This document shows, in pieces, positions 23,201 through 33,438 of a stretch of 64,000 nucleotides of DNA. Source of the DNA: Mesaphorura yosii (taxonomy: Eukaryota > Arthropoda > Collembola > Poduromorpha > Tullbergiidae); NCBI GenBank assembly GCA_009869945.1, contig WIXG01000346.1, positions 16,901 to 80,900 on the forward strand. Direction: 5' to 3'. Positions within the stretch are counted from its first letter, which is position 1. Every line of letters begins with the position of its first letter. A program made the translations under genes and the position numbers. Under the pieces are notes generated by a model, which saw only the letters and a program-made list of their open reading frames with translations, was not told where the DNA came from and ran no database searches.

Positions 23201-25712
23201 ACTGGCCCTCGACCACACCACGAATGGCGGAGGCTGCATCCTCGCCCACAGCATGGGACTCGGTAAGACGCTGCAGGTCATCGCGCTTCTGCACACGATT
23301 CTGCGGAACTCGGCGCTTGGGGCAAAGTTCAAGCGTGTACTCGTCGTCTGCCCGAAGGTGGTCGTTCGAAATTGGCGGGACGAGGTCAAACTCTGGCATC
23401 ACAACATCCTCAGCACGGAGACGGTGCCGCTTTTTGTGCTCAGCAAAGGAGACAAGAAGGACCGGGCAGACCAGCTTCAGCAGTGGAGACAGCAAGGCGG
23501 AATTGGTCTCGTGCATTACGAAATGCTTAAGGCACTCATTCCTCCCGAAAAGAATTCGGCCAAGAAGGCGGGGGCGGGCGCGGCCAATGCCAACGGCGCA
23601 GCTGCTGCGAGTTCGACGATGATGGAGGCCGAACCAGGCACAGACGCTGACGCTGCGAGCACGGAGCCCGTCTCGCCCCTGCACGAAGAACGCGCCCTTT
23701 ACGAAGAATGCCTTCGTCAGCCCGGCCCCGAAGTCGTCGTCCTCGACGAGGGCCACCGACTCAAGAACCGAGATACGAAAAATTACAAAGTGATTGCGAG
23801 TATCAAAACACAGCGCAAAATCATCCTCACCGGCACTCCGCTCCAAAACAACCTCCGCGAGTTTTACGTCATGATGAACCTCATCAAGCCCGATTTGCTC
23901 GGGACCTTGGCGGAATTCACCAACCGATTCATCAACCCCATCGAGAACGGGCAGTTTAAGGATTCTCTCCCGGAAGACGTCGATCGGATGCGAGAACGCG
24001 TGTACGTACTTACGCAGCTCGTCAGCGGCTGCGTTCATCGTCGCTCGGCAGCGGTACTCACTGAGCAGCTTGAGCCAAAGCTGGAGTACACGATCGGAGT
24101 GAATCTTACGCCGGAGCAGGCCACCCTGTACAATGCGTGCTTGAGCAATCGCCCGATCGAAGACGCGAGCACGAACAAGGGACTCATCGGTTCTTGGCAT
24201 TCTCTCTCGAAGATTATCGCCCATCCAAACATCCTAACGCGGCCTAACAGGAAGCAGGCGACCGAGCAGAGACGCCGACGCAAAGCCCGGCAGGAGAGTC
24301 GGAGTCTAGTCCACCTTGGTGACGAGGACCACGACGACGAGCATTCTGACACGAGCTCGGAGGAACTCGCTCGTCTGGAGAAGAATTGGTACTACAAAAT
24401 AATGAACGGGTCTCCTCCAGACAGGACCCCCGTCGTCAACGTCAAATCCCACGTCATCAGCGCCAAACTGCGCGTCCTCCGCACAATTCTCGAAATCTGT
24501 GAGTGCACGGGCGAGAAAGTGCTTGTCTTCAGCCAGTTCTTGACGTCACTTGACCAGATTGAGGCGCTGCTCGAAGAAATGCACCATGAACACGAGAAAG
24601 ACGTAGGCCCCCACGTCCACGCCCTGGAAGACAATGGCCAAGGGCCGAGACAAGGCAGTTGGCGCCTGGGCCTCGATTACCTTCGTCTGGACGGGAGTTC
24701 GCGCCCACAAGATCGTGAGAAAAGCATCGAGGCCGTGAATGCGCCTGGCTCGCGTATAAAAGCATTCCTTCTCTGCACGCTCGCCGGCTCACTGGGCATC
24801 AACCTCATCGGAGCCAACCGAGTCGTCGTCTTTGACGTGAGCTGGAATCCGTCCAACGACCTGCAGGCCATCCACCGCGTGTACCGCTATGGCCAAAAGC
24901 GGACGTGCTACGTCTACCGCCTCGTCGCCCAACACACGATGGAGGAAAAAGTCTACAACGGGCAGATCATAAAACTGAGCCTCGCCCAGCGCGTCGTCGA
25001 CGAGAAGTCGACCGAGCGAACGATCGCCAAGACGCATGAGACCGTCAACTCCTTGTACGAGCCGTACCCAGCGCAAGCCCACCCGCCACGTCCGCCCGTG
25101 CCTCCCGACGCCCACTTGCTTGAGGCGGATCGCGTGCTGAGCAAACTCGTGGCCGACCACCCGAACCTCATTCACTGCATTCGAGAACACAAGTCATTCC
25201 TGCAGGATGACGAGAATCTCACCGAAGAACAGCGGCGTAATGCTATGGCGGGTTACGAGAAGGATAAGAACAAGCCACGCGTGTTCACTCGATCGCAGAG
25301 CAACACGAACCCTGGCGGGCGAGGCGCGGGAGGGGCTTCGACCTCCGGAAGCCCAGCCAAGGGCAGGCAGCCGCGGGCGGGCGGGCCAGGGCCTGGGCGG
25401 CCGAGGAAGACGCAGCAGGGAAGAAACCCGATCCCGATGCCCATTTGGAAGAAAGTGTACTTTAACCTCACGCAGCTCCATCCGACAGACACCGCCAAGT
25501 GCCTCTCATGCGTGAACGAACTGCAGCAGAATATCACGACCGTTGGTATGTACTACCAAAAGGCAAAGGACACGGCGCAGGACCCCGTCAATCGACGCCT
25601 GGATTACGACAAGTTTCAAGAGCTCAAGCGAAATCTACAGCAAAGACTGGAAGCGATTAATGTGCATTACGATCTCAACCTTATCTTCTCAAGCATCAAT
25701 CTTGACCTCTGA
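20267..25712 (+). CDS. ATRX: ATRX/XNP chromatin-remodelling ATPase
   Basis: Exons 20267-21812 and 21898-25712 join in phase 1 (TCAG|gtgagc ... tgtag|AAG) to about 1,786 residues. The first 900 residues are acidic, Ser-rich and low-complexity. The SNF2 core begins with YLKPHQKEGIKFMWD; motif I is SMGLGKTLQV (about residue 967), motif II is VVLDEGHRLKN (DEGH, as in ATRX, about 1129), motif III LTGTPLQNN, and the helicase C-terminal motifs end with HRVYRYGQKRTCYVYRL. Basic, Gly/Pro-rich and QL-rich segments follow. ATRX deposits H3.3 with DAXX at repeats and telomeres. No ADD (PHD-like) cysteine module is visible in the N-terminus, a state also found in Drosophila XNP, where ADD sits in another gene. 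Confidence 0.94.
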
Positions 25713-26115
25713 AGTGTCTTAAGGTGTGGACTTTAGAATAGACCACCTAAGCAGCTCGCGGCTGATAAGGACATGAAGAATTCGACGGACAGAAGCCGCT
25801 ATGCAGTGCAATCAATTCAATACTCGCTTGTCAATACAATTTGGTGCTGAATTACTGTATTTAAATTATTCATTGATTAAAAGTAAAGGCACGTAATAAA
25901 TTACTTGGAATAAAAATGGCGATGTGTTCAAATAATTTCTACAGACTACAGACTCTATTACACATTTCGTCGATATTCATAAGTGATATGTGCTATCTGC
26001 GCACTGGACAAAGAAATCTGTGGAAAAGCATGCAGCTGTGGACTGCGCGGAGTTTGAATTCTGTAATTTGGCTATTTTGAATGCGACACGGGTTTGGGCA
26101 AAAAGCCACCGAGTC
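25713..26115. other. 3' UTR of ATRX and 5' side of LYRM2
   Basis: AATAAA at 25895-25900 is the likely ATRX poly(A) signal. No further gene. Confidence 0.4.
25895..25900 (+). terminator. Putative poly(A) signal AATAAA of ATRX
   Basis: About 180 bp downstream of the ATRX stop codon. Canonical hexamer; function inferred from position. Confidence 0.5.
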
Positions 26116-26576
26116 ATGAAGATTGCAAAGGTAAGTAAACTAAATAAATACCGATTAACCGATTAGATTCGTTATCCATGAATTCGAAAGCTCAACAAGC
26201 CAATTTCCATTGTTTTGGTTTTGATTTCAGGAGGCTCTTTCATTGAAAAGATTCATTCTCCGCGCCGAAGTCCTCAAACTCTACCGGAATTATATGAAGT
26301 AAGTTATTGGTCGTCAATTCCTTTTCAGTAATTCAAGATTCATAGAGTTCATTTAAGCAAGTGTCTTGGCACCGCAGGGTTGGCCGACTGATCGAAACCC
26401 TAAACAATTCAACTCCACACGCAAAGGCTCTCCGACAAGAGTGGACTGTTTGGGTGCGGGAGGAGTTCCAACTCCGGAAGGGCGAGACGGAGGAAGGTGC
26501 GATTAGGATGCTCCTTGCCCAAGGAAGCCGCCAGCTGTCTGAACTCGAGCGAAGTGTCCGTCTAGGTGCCAATTAA
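26116..26576 (+). CDS. LYRM2: LYR-motif protein LYRM2
   Basis: Three exons, 26116-26130, 26231-26298 and 26378-26576, close in phase to 93 residues. The first exon encodes only MKIAK. The second carries LKRFILRAEVLKLYRNYMK, containing the LYR tripeptide with its trailing Arg. The third has the WVREEFQLRK and IRMLLAQGSRQLSELE segments that match LYRM2 rather than other LYR proteins. LYRM proteins are small mitochondrial matrix proteins that bind acyl carrier protein and help assemble respiratory or Fe-S complexes; LYRM2 has been linked to complex I. The exon structure is inferred from splice consensus and family match. Confidence 0.88.
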
Positions 26577-26612
26577 ATTCGAAAGCCGCACTAATTCAAC
26601 AAATTAGTCAAA

Positions 26613-27341
26613 ATGCAGAGCGCTTGCTTTCACGCCTTCGGTCTCGCCTCAAACCGGAGCCCACGGCTGATTTCCAGAATAGTCAGAACCCAATCCTTGG
26701 CATCGACGTCCGTTCCCGCCCGCCAATTTTGGGGTTGGCTGAACTCAATCTTCAACTTGTACGATCCCAGCCGGGTCAAAGAAGTGGGGCCGGATCGTGC
26801 AGCGGCCGAGTGGCTGATACGCTGCGGGGCCGGAGTAAAATGGACTCGAGTGACGGCCGCTGGAGTGTCGGACCCTCCCTCGACTGATTGGTTCCGAGAC
26901 TACAACGCACTGCCCACGACGTACGACCGGACGCTCCGCATCTCTGAAATCGACGGCACCGATTCAGCGGTCATGTCGCATGGCTTTAAATACCTGGAAG
27001 GTCTCACGCATCTCCGCCGCATCGTCTTCCACAAAGCGACATACATTGAAGACGAGGCGCTGTCCAAACTGGAGGCTGTGGCGCAGTCGCTGAAGGACCT
27101 GCAAGTTTCTTCGTGTGGGAATGTCACTGTGAAGGGCGTTCACTCGCTCGGATGCCTTAAGAATCTGGAGAAGCTGCTCCTTTATGATTTGCCACAAGTC
27201 ACACCTGCAGCAAGAGTGGAATGTTTAGAATACCTGCAGGGGCAGCTGCCAAAGTGCCGGGTGGAGTTTCCGTACGCGCAGGCGTCGGAGAGGAAGGCAC
27301 AGCAGGAGAAAGAAAAGGAAAAGGAAAGCAATGGCGACTGA
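26613..27341 (+). CDS. DMAC2L: ATP synthase coupling factor B / subunit s (DMAC2L family)
   Basis: Single-exon, 242 residues, starting only 36 bp after the LYRM2 stop. An Arg/Ser-rich N-terminus suggests mitochondrial import. The diagnostic segment FWGWLNSIFN, then VGPDRAAAEWL-x-RCGA, is the ATP5S signature. It is followed by leucine-rich-repeat-like units (IDGTDSAVMSHGFKYLEGL, SSCGNVTVKGVHSLGCL, LLLYDLPQV). The tail is Lys/Glu-rich. Family members are needed for assembly of respiratory-chain or ATP synthase modules. The very close spacing to LYRM2, another mitochondrial assembly factor, raises the possibility of a shared transcript, but that cannot be decided here. Confidence 0.9.
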   Translation: MQSACFHAFGLASNRSPRLISRIVRTQSLASTSVPARQFWGWLNSIFNLYDPSRVKEVGPDRAAAEWLIRCGAGVKWTRVTAAGVSDPPSTDWFRDYNALPTTYDRTLRISEIDGTDSAVMSHGFKYLEGLTHLRRIVFHKATYIEDEALSKLEAVAQSLKDLQVSSCGNVTVKGVHSLGCLKNLEKLLLYDLPQVTPAARVECLEYLQGQLPKCRVEFPYAQASERKAQQEKEKEKESNGD

Positions 27342-27532
27342 TCGGAATTTAGCAGTAGAAAAATTTTGCATACTTGCAGTACGCATTTATTTACCAAAAG
27401 CCAATACGTTGCATTATTATAAATAAATTTATCGTGCAAAAGTTAGAATTCTTCATTCTTTGGGCCCGGGGTTGGCAATTAACTCAATTACTTAACTGGC
27501 TAAATAGGAACGAATTTAATCTACAAGTAAGA

Positions 27533-28486
27533 TCACAGCTCAGTCTTCACTGAATTCACTCCTCCGAGACCAGCTTCCATTTGTGCCTTGAAATTGAAAT
27601 TATCCCCGTGTATGAAAACGCCCTCCATTGTCTGCCAGTATGTGCTCGAGTCAGGCGAGTCGATGCCCGCAATCTCCATCTGGCCAGTGATTGGCCGACC
27701 GAACGTGTTCCCGGACGCTGCTAGAAATACGGACGTGTCTTCGTGCCGGAGTTGCACGTTCGCGTCCCTTCGCCAGACCTTTCCATTTGTAGGGCAGAGT
27801 ATATGCCAAATGTCGCCTGTATCACCTTCGCCTGGAATCATATAAATTCATACACTGATTGACTGATAGCATTGCAGCGGGTGATAAAAGAATTCCTGTA
27901 TTGCATTGCTGATATGCGTACCATTTTCTCCGTACGCGCTGATTTCCTGATTCGACGAAAGTGGTGATGTGAAAAGGTGCGAGTGGAGATTCCTCCCGGT
28001 CTCCATGTGCTCCAAGCGAAGTCTCGCTCCGCATGGAATCGCCTCACTACAATGTCAACACAAAGTATGGTTTGTCAGTGCTCACGGCGATTCGACGAGC
28101 AAAGCAAGGCGAGGAGGTAAAGACGCTTACCCTCGTGTGCACGGTGCTTTGGCGCTGGGTCCCTTAACAATCCAATTTGAGTTGGAGTCCTCCTTCAGCT
28201 CGCTTCCCGTCACCGACTGCTGCCCCGAGCCGGACCCGTACTTGATGTCGTGGGAGTGTAGTCGGATCTTGTACGCAGTGTTCATCAGCTTGAAAACGCT
28301 CCCGCAGGTGACATTCTGGAACGAAGATGACGACGAGGTGGAGCTGCCAGAGCCAGTGGCAGCGGCAAATTGTGGGCACAGCATCACGCAAAGCCAGGCA
28401 CAGCTGAGGAGTATCACAGAAAACCGGGGTGGGCGCGCCGGTGGCGATGAACTGAAAACACCCATATTATGTGACCTGGCCGTCAT
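27533..28486 (-). CDS. SDF2: Stromal cell-derived factor 2 (MIR-domain ER protein)
   Basis: Three exons on the minus strand, 28131-28486, 27922-28046 and 27533-27831, phases 2 and 1, give 259 residues. After a hydrophobic signal sequence (about residues 22-42) the mature part carries VTCGSVFKLMNT, then IRLHSHDIKYGSGSGQQSVTG, GRNLHSHLFTSPLS, and GRPITGQMEI, the three MIR repeats of SDF2. In animals SDF2 is an endoplasmic-reticulum partner of the Hsp40 ERdj3 in protein folding; in its mature part this protein closely matches human SDF2 from the first MIR repeat on. The N-terminus is longer than usual; a start at the internal MGVF (residue 8) is possible. No ER-retention tetrapeptide is obvious at the end (VKTEL is weakly similar). 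Confidence 0.92.
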
Positions 28487-29150
28487 TTTACGTCAAACCC
28501 ACTTTCTCACAGGTGTTGTGCTGTACTGCTTCCAGAATTTCAGTAATTTTGCAGTGGTTTTGCGTATTTTGTACTGACTGTCAATTTTTGCAATTAATCC
28601 ACGTATTTTAGCGAATTCAGTCAATTTTAGGATATTGCGCGATGTGGATTTGAATAGCGGCCGTGTAAAAGGGTAGGCAGGACCGTTCATATAATCTAGT
28701 AGTCTTACTTCAGTACTCACACGATTTTGAGCTAAGCACAAGCTAAGACCAAGCAAATGGTCACATTGTATTTATGAACAGCTCGACTCTCCTGTGTTTA
28801 TAAACTTGCATGCTACGTTACGTCACACAAAGAACAAGCACTTGTTATGAGTCGTGGAAAATCGCATCATGTGAGCAGAATGGAAGTCAACAAGTTACGT
28901 ACTGCATGCATCATGCATGGAATGGAATCGTACACTCAAGGTCGTGACTCTTTTATTCTGCGACGAAATAAAGTGAAAACAACAGCACTGAACTCATCAA
29001 ATCACAAATTCGCGAAAGCTGGACGGAAATCAAACGATTTCACGCTGCAATTCGTTAAGTTGCTAACGGGGCATTGAATTTTAACTAAAGTCAGTGAAAT
29101 CGAACGTAATTCAACGTGTTTTGGCGGTTTTTGGTGAATTATCAGAGAAA
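28487..29150. other. Divergent promoter region between SDF2 and CREBL2
   Basis: About 660 bp between oppositely oriented genes. A short open frame at 28847-29077 has no family resemblance and biased composition and is not called. No other feature seen. Confidence 0.4.
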
Positions 29151-29886
29151 ATGATGGACATCGACGACAACAACCTGCTGACTACGACGATCAAGGAGGA
29201 GAGGATCGACTTTGACGAGGTACGGTAAACGTGCAGTTTTAAAGTGAATTTACCATTAATTAACCTGTGTCGTCTTGCAGGACGTCGACAAGAAATTCGA
29301 GCCCAAGCCTCGCGGTCGAACTCGCTCCCTGTCCAAGAAGAAGGACGAAAAGGTCGACATCAAAGCGAAACTCGAGCGAAGTCGTCAGAGCGCCCGGGAA
29401 TGTCGGGCGCGGAAGAAACTGCGTTACCAATACTTGGAGGAAGTCATCAGCGAAACAGAAAAGGCCATCATTGCCTTACGTCGTGAGCTTGAGATGCTCA
29501 AAATCTGGAGCAAAGAGATGGACGACGGACGACTTCCCGAGAACCTCGTGCAGTACCGGACGTCCTGCGTCGAGAAGAAGCTGGCGAACCCATTCAAGCT
29601 CCAGCAACACCACCACGCACAGATTCAGCGGCAAAGAGCTGCGCAGGAGGCTCAGGACCAGGTTGCTGCTGCTGCAATGGGCGCAGGGGCCGTCGGAGGT
29701 GTTGGTGTTGCTATTCAGCAGAGTCCGAACACGCTGGGCTCAGGCGGGATCTGCATTTCACCGTCGACGTCATCGTTCACACACTCGATGCAGATGCACG
29801 GACTCCAGCCAAATCAGCAACTGAGCCCTTACATGAGGAGTAAGTACGGTGGCGCAGGGCAGAGCCCGTCGATTTCACCTTCGTAA
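29151..29886 (+). CDS. CREBL2: bZIP protein of the CREBL2 / REPTOR-BP family
   Basis: Exons 29151-29219 and 29281-29886 join in phase 0 to 224 residues. The basic region reads KLERSRQSARECRARKKLR, identical in style to CREBL2, followed by a short leucine zipper (YLEEVISE, then ALRRELEMLKIW). The Gln/Ala/Gly-rich C-terminus is longer than in the human protein. In Drosophila the orthologue REPTOR-BP partners REPTOR downstream of TORC1 to drive starvation responses. An alternative ATG lies one codon downstream. AATAAA at 30116-30121. Confidence 0.92.
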
Positions 29887-30115
29887 ACTGTAAACTCACC
29901 ACGTCTGGTCGATCCAGCGTTTGGCCCATTTTGGTGTTAACCTTCGGCTTTCTTTTTAAATTACGTGTCAACTATTTATATCACCTTTATTTTTATTCCA
30001 TAGTTAGCAAGTTAGCTTTTAGCATTCACTATCTAATCATGTCCCATGTGATCATGTCCTTGACACAAATTATAAAATTTTATCTTTATTTTAATGTTCT
30101 TGACTTCTCGATGTC

Positions 30116-30121
30116 AATAAA
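30116..30121 (+). terminator. Putative poly(A) signal AATAAA of CREBL2
   Basis: About 230 bp after the CREBL2 stop and 36 bp before the end of the convergent receptor kinase gene. Inferred from position. Confidence 0.5.
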
Positions 30122-30156
30122 GACTTAAAACGTACAAAATGCAGGAGTTATAAAAC

Positions 30157-32758
30157 TCAGCTTGTTGGGGTGTTTTCAGTCGCTGTCCCTTGCGGTGGCG
30201 CATCAGGCAAGTCAGGCTGAGGCTCAGTCACATTTGACAGGCATTCTTGGCCCATTTTCTCGAGGATTTCCCTCAGCGTCATAAAAGTTGGTCTGTCGGA
30301 AGGCCGAAGGCTCCAGCACCGCAGCATTTCTTCATACAACGCCTTCGGGGCAAATTCAGGCTTCGAGAGTCGGAGCCCCTCCTGCAGCTTGGCAATGAAC
30401 TCAATCGAGAACTGCGTGCCGGCCGTGTAGGGAATATCCCCGAGGCTGAATATTTCCCACAGCGTGACTCCAAACGACCAGACGTCTGATTGGGTACTGA
30501 AACTCATTTCTCGGAGCGACTCAATCGCGAGCGACCGCCACGGCAGCGGAGTCTCGTGGCTTTTGACGTAGTTTGTGTAATCGTACAGCTGCTTGGCGAG
30601 CCCAAAGTCTGTGACCTTGGCGCACGACTTATGCAGGAGGAGAATGTTGCGGGTGGCGAGGTCGCCGTGGATCACTTTCTTGGTGGCGAGGTATTCCATC
30701 GCCGAGCAGATTTGAGCACTCCACAGGTAAAGGTCGCAGGTGGCGATTGGGTCGTGGTCGTACACGTTGGCTTGGTACGTCGTGGCAGTGACTGCAACGA
30801 ACGGAGGCTCCACGCCAACGCCAGCGGCCGCTTTAGCATAGTGTCCACACCGTGCGCAGTCGGTGAAAGACTCCTTCCTCTTCCGCAAGTAATTTTCGAG
30901 GTCCCCCAGCGGGCAAAACTCAACAAACAGAAACACGACTCCTTCGCTCAGCTGTGCCGTCCGCGCCCCAATCAAATTCACGATGTGCGCGTGTTGCCCG
31001 AGGTAAATCAGGATCTTCAGCTCGCTGAGCAGTGCCTTGAGGTACAGTTTATTACAGCAGTGCGCCTGCACTGTCTTGACGGCGACGGGCGTCCCACTCG
31101 CGACTTCCACGCCCTGCAGCACGACGCCAAACTGGCCAGAGCCAAGCACTTTAAAACGGTCGATCACAATTTTGTTCTCGTCCAGCTCGAAAAGCCGATT
31201 ATATGGCTGGTAAATTATATTTTCGCGACAGACGTACAGTTCATTGACGAGTTTGTGCTGGAGTTCCGGGACTCCGTACTCAAACTCGTGGATTTCGGCG
31301 GCGGTGAGACCGGCAGTGCTTACTGTGCCGTCTTCACCGTAGTAACGATACTTGCCTCCTTTTCCTGAGGCGCTCGGCCATCGTATGCACCAGCGCCTAT
31401 AGACGTACGCGGTCCCCGTGGCGGTGAGGACTCCGACGAGGAGCGGCACGCCCACGGCGAGCGAATAGAACAAGGCCGGGTACTTTGTCTCGAAGAAATC
31501 GTTGTCGTCTTCGTCTTCTCCGCTCCCGTCATCCTTCTCGTCTTTACCCTTCCCTTTGCCCTCACCACTGCCCCTGCCCGTGTCCTTCTCGGGCCCTGGC
31601 CCTGGCCGTCCTTTATCCTTGACGGCCAGCGTGAAGACGGCTTCCGCTTCACCAGCGATATTCTCCGCGAAGCACGAGTACTCTCCCGCATATCGTCGGT
31701 CCATCTTTGGGAAGAAGAGCTTCAGGACCGACATGGGCCCAGACGGCGGTGGTGGTGGTGACTGGCCTTCGCCACGGTCGTGTTCGTGCCCAGGCTCCCG
31801 CCAGCGTCTGAAATCGCCCGGCTTGAGCCTCGTTTCCTCTGCACGCGTGAACAGCTCGGGAAACTCCGTCTTGTTGTACCGCCAGTAAAGATCTGGCGGG
31901 GGGTTGCCGATCGCCTCGCACGTCAAGTACTGATTTTCCTTCTCTGCGGTCATCATCTTCTTCCGCTTCTCCGGTGGAGTCATCATCCGTGGAGGGACCT
32001 GCCCCGGAATCACGCGGCAGTCCCGGAGGTAGCGCTTGACGTCCTTGTCCTTGCATTTGAGCCGCCAGTCAGACCACGCGTCAAACTGATTGTCGACAGT
32101 GTAAATCGTCTGCGCGCACTCGATCGATTTGCTGATGTCTTCGCCCACGAGCTCTGAAAATCGGATTTCAAAAATTAAATGCTAGCACCCATGTACCATG
32201 GCGGGCTTTATTTTAAATTACCGCTGCAATTTATCTCGCATTTGTTCTCCTTCTCGAATCCGTCATGGCACCAGTAAAGGTGGTGAATCTTTGAACGAGA
32301 AAACATAACCATAGCTTGATCGTTGGCGCGAACTTTCGAATTTTGAGGAACAAATTCCTGTCCGTACCCGAAATATTCCATAATTTGTATGGTTGGAACC
32401 TGGCGGCGAAACTTGAATGTAGGAAGAATTCAGGCCCGTGGCAGAGTCGGCGATGCAAATCCCTGGCAAGTGAGAAAAAGTTAACTGAGACTAAGATTTA
32501 CCTAAATTTTTGAGACGGTTTCGTCCAATTGCCGGCCCCAGAATATGACTTCAGTGAATTCCACTTACAATCGGGTATCAGCTTCCAGGAAATATTGTGT
32601 TTGACGTACAGCTCGACGGCGAGTTCACAGCGAGTGAAGATCCTGGAGCTGGCTGGAGCGGGGGCGCAAATGATCACGAAGACGATCACAAAGGCACTAA
32701 ACACAGCAGAGCTGATAAGAAAGACGGTGTTTTCAAATCTACGCGCCTTGACACACAT
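30157..32758 (-). CDS. Receptor tyrosine kinase with extracellular C-type lysozyme (pseudoenzyme) and Ig domains
   Basis: Four exons on the minus strand (32569-32758, 32368-32462, 32222-32288, 30157-32153), phases 1, 0, 1, total 782 residues. Residues 1-38: signal peptide. Residues 40-165: C-type lysozyme fold, starting RIFTRCEL, with all eight cysteines (about 44, 66, 102, 112, 116, 130, 151, 163) and the YGIF, YWCHDG and WSDWRLKC blocks. The catalytic Glu is Ala (about 71) and the catalytic Asp is Asn (about 90), so it should not cleave peptidoglycan. Residues 185-297: one Ig domain with cysteines at 196 and 278. Residues 300-340: Gly/Lys then acidic stalk. Residues 344-369: membrane helix. 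Residues 450-765: kinase with GSGQFG, VAVK (Lys 477), HGDLATRN (HRD Arg replaced by Gly) and DFG (Asp 633), most like the PDGFR/VEGFR class. The lysozyme end and the kinase share one exon. Confidence 0.9.
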
Positions 32759-33438
32759 TTTGTCCCAGATTCAAGACTTGACCCTGCCTCATTAATCAAA
32801 GAGTGCTTATTGACTGAATTCGAAGTGAGGCCACTCGGCGGTGGCACCACGCGTGGGTCGCCAGCTAACGGTAAACTGTGAATCTGTGAAACAAGTCAAG
32901 TCAGTTTAAGTTGACGTCTCTTCCTCGAAATGGAAACTGGAATGTACGATTAGTAGGATGTTCATTGAATGCGCTGTATGCAGAGAAAAGAGTAGAGCAG
33001 CTCGAACGCGGATCGCGGACAGAATTTACTTGGAACTAATTAAGTCAGAGTCAGGGATGATGTCAGCATCAGCACGCAGAACAGAAGCAATAATGCACCA
33101 GGCCGAGATTAGCGTAGTCGTTCGTTCAAGGTAATTGACGGAAACATTAAATCAGTCTTCAGTCTTTAAGCTTTTGGTACTGCTCTGCTTGCGTGCTGTG
33201 TAGTGCGGCCGTGCCATCACAAGTCCATACCAAGATAATTTAACTGGTTTCGTTTATTTGTTTGCTAGTCGCAGTCAATTTTAAACTTCATTTGTTAACT
33301 GCATTGCTGTTGCTGCTGCCGTACATTAACATTAACTGTCTTTATCTTCTTCTCTTCTTCTTTTCAGTGCCAACTTGCACTGCACTGCAGACGAGCCTCT
33401 TTCACGCACGCACGGGTCAAAGGTCAGTTCCATTTCCA
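32759..33438. other. Spacer between the lysozyme-kinase gene and receptor 5
   Basis: Holds the promoter of the kinase gene and the 3' flank of receptor 5, both transcribed on the minus strand. AT-rich with no supported gene or RNA. Confidence 0.4.

Noticed and set aside
22860-24224. 454-codon open frame antisense to ATRX
   Set aside because: It mirrors the codon pattern of the ATRX helicase exon and has no family signature. Similar long antisense frames occur over other GC-rich exons.
28847-29077. 76-codon ORF between SDF2 and CREBL2
   Set aside because: Biased composition, no motif, no splice structure.
32289-32370. Apparent single-base frameshift in the lysozyme part of the receptor kinase
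   Set aside because: The exon seemed one base too long if read as a single block, but placing a 79-bp GT-AG intron here closes every phase and aligns the protein to lysozyme without gaps.
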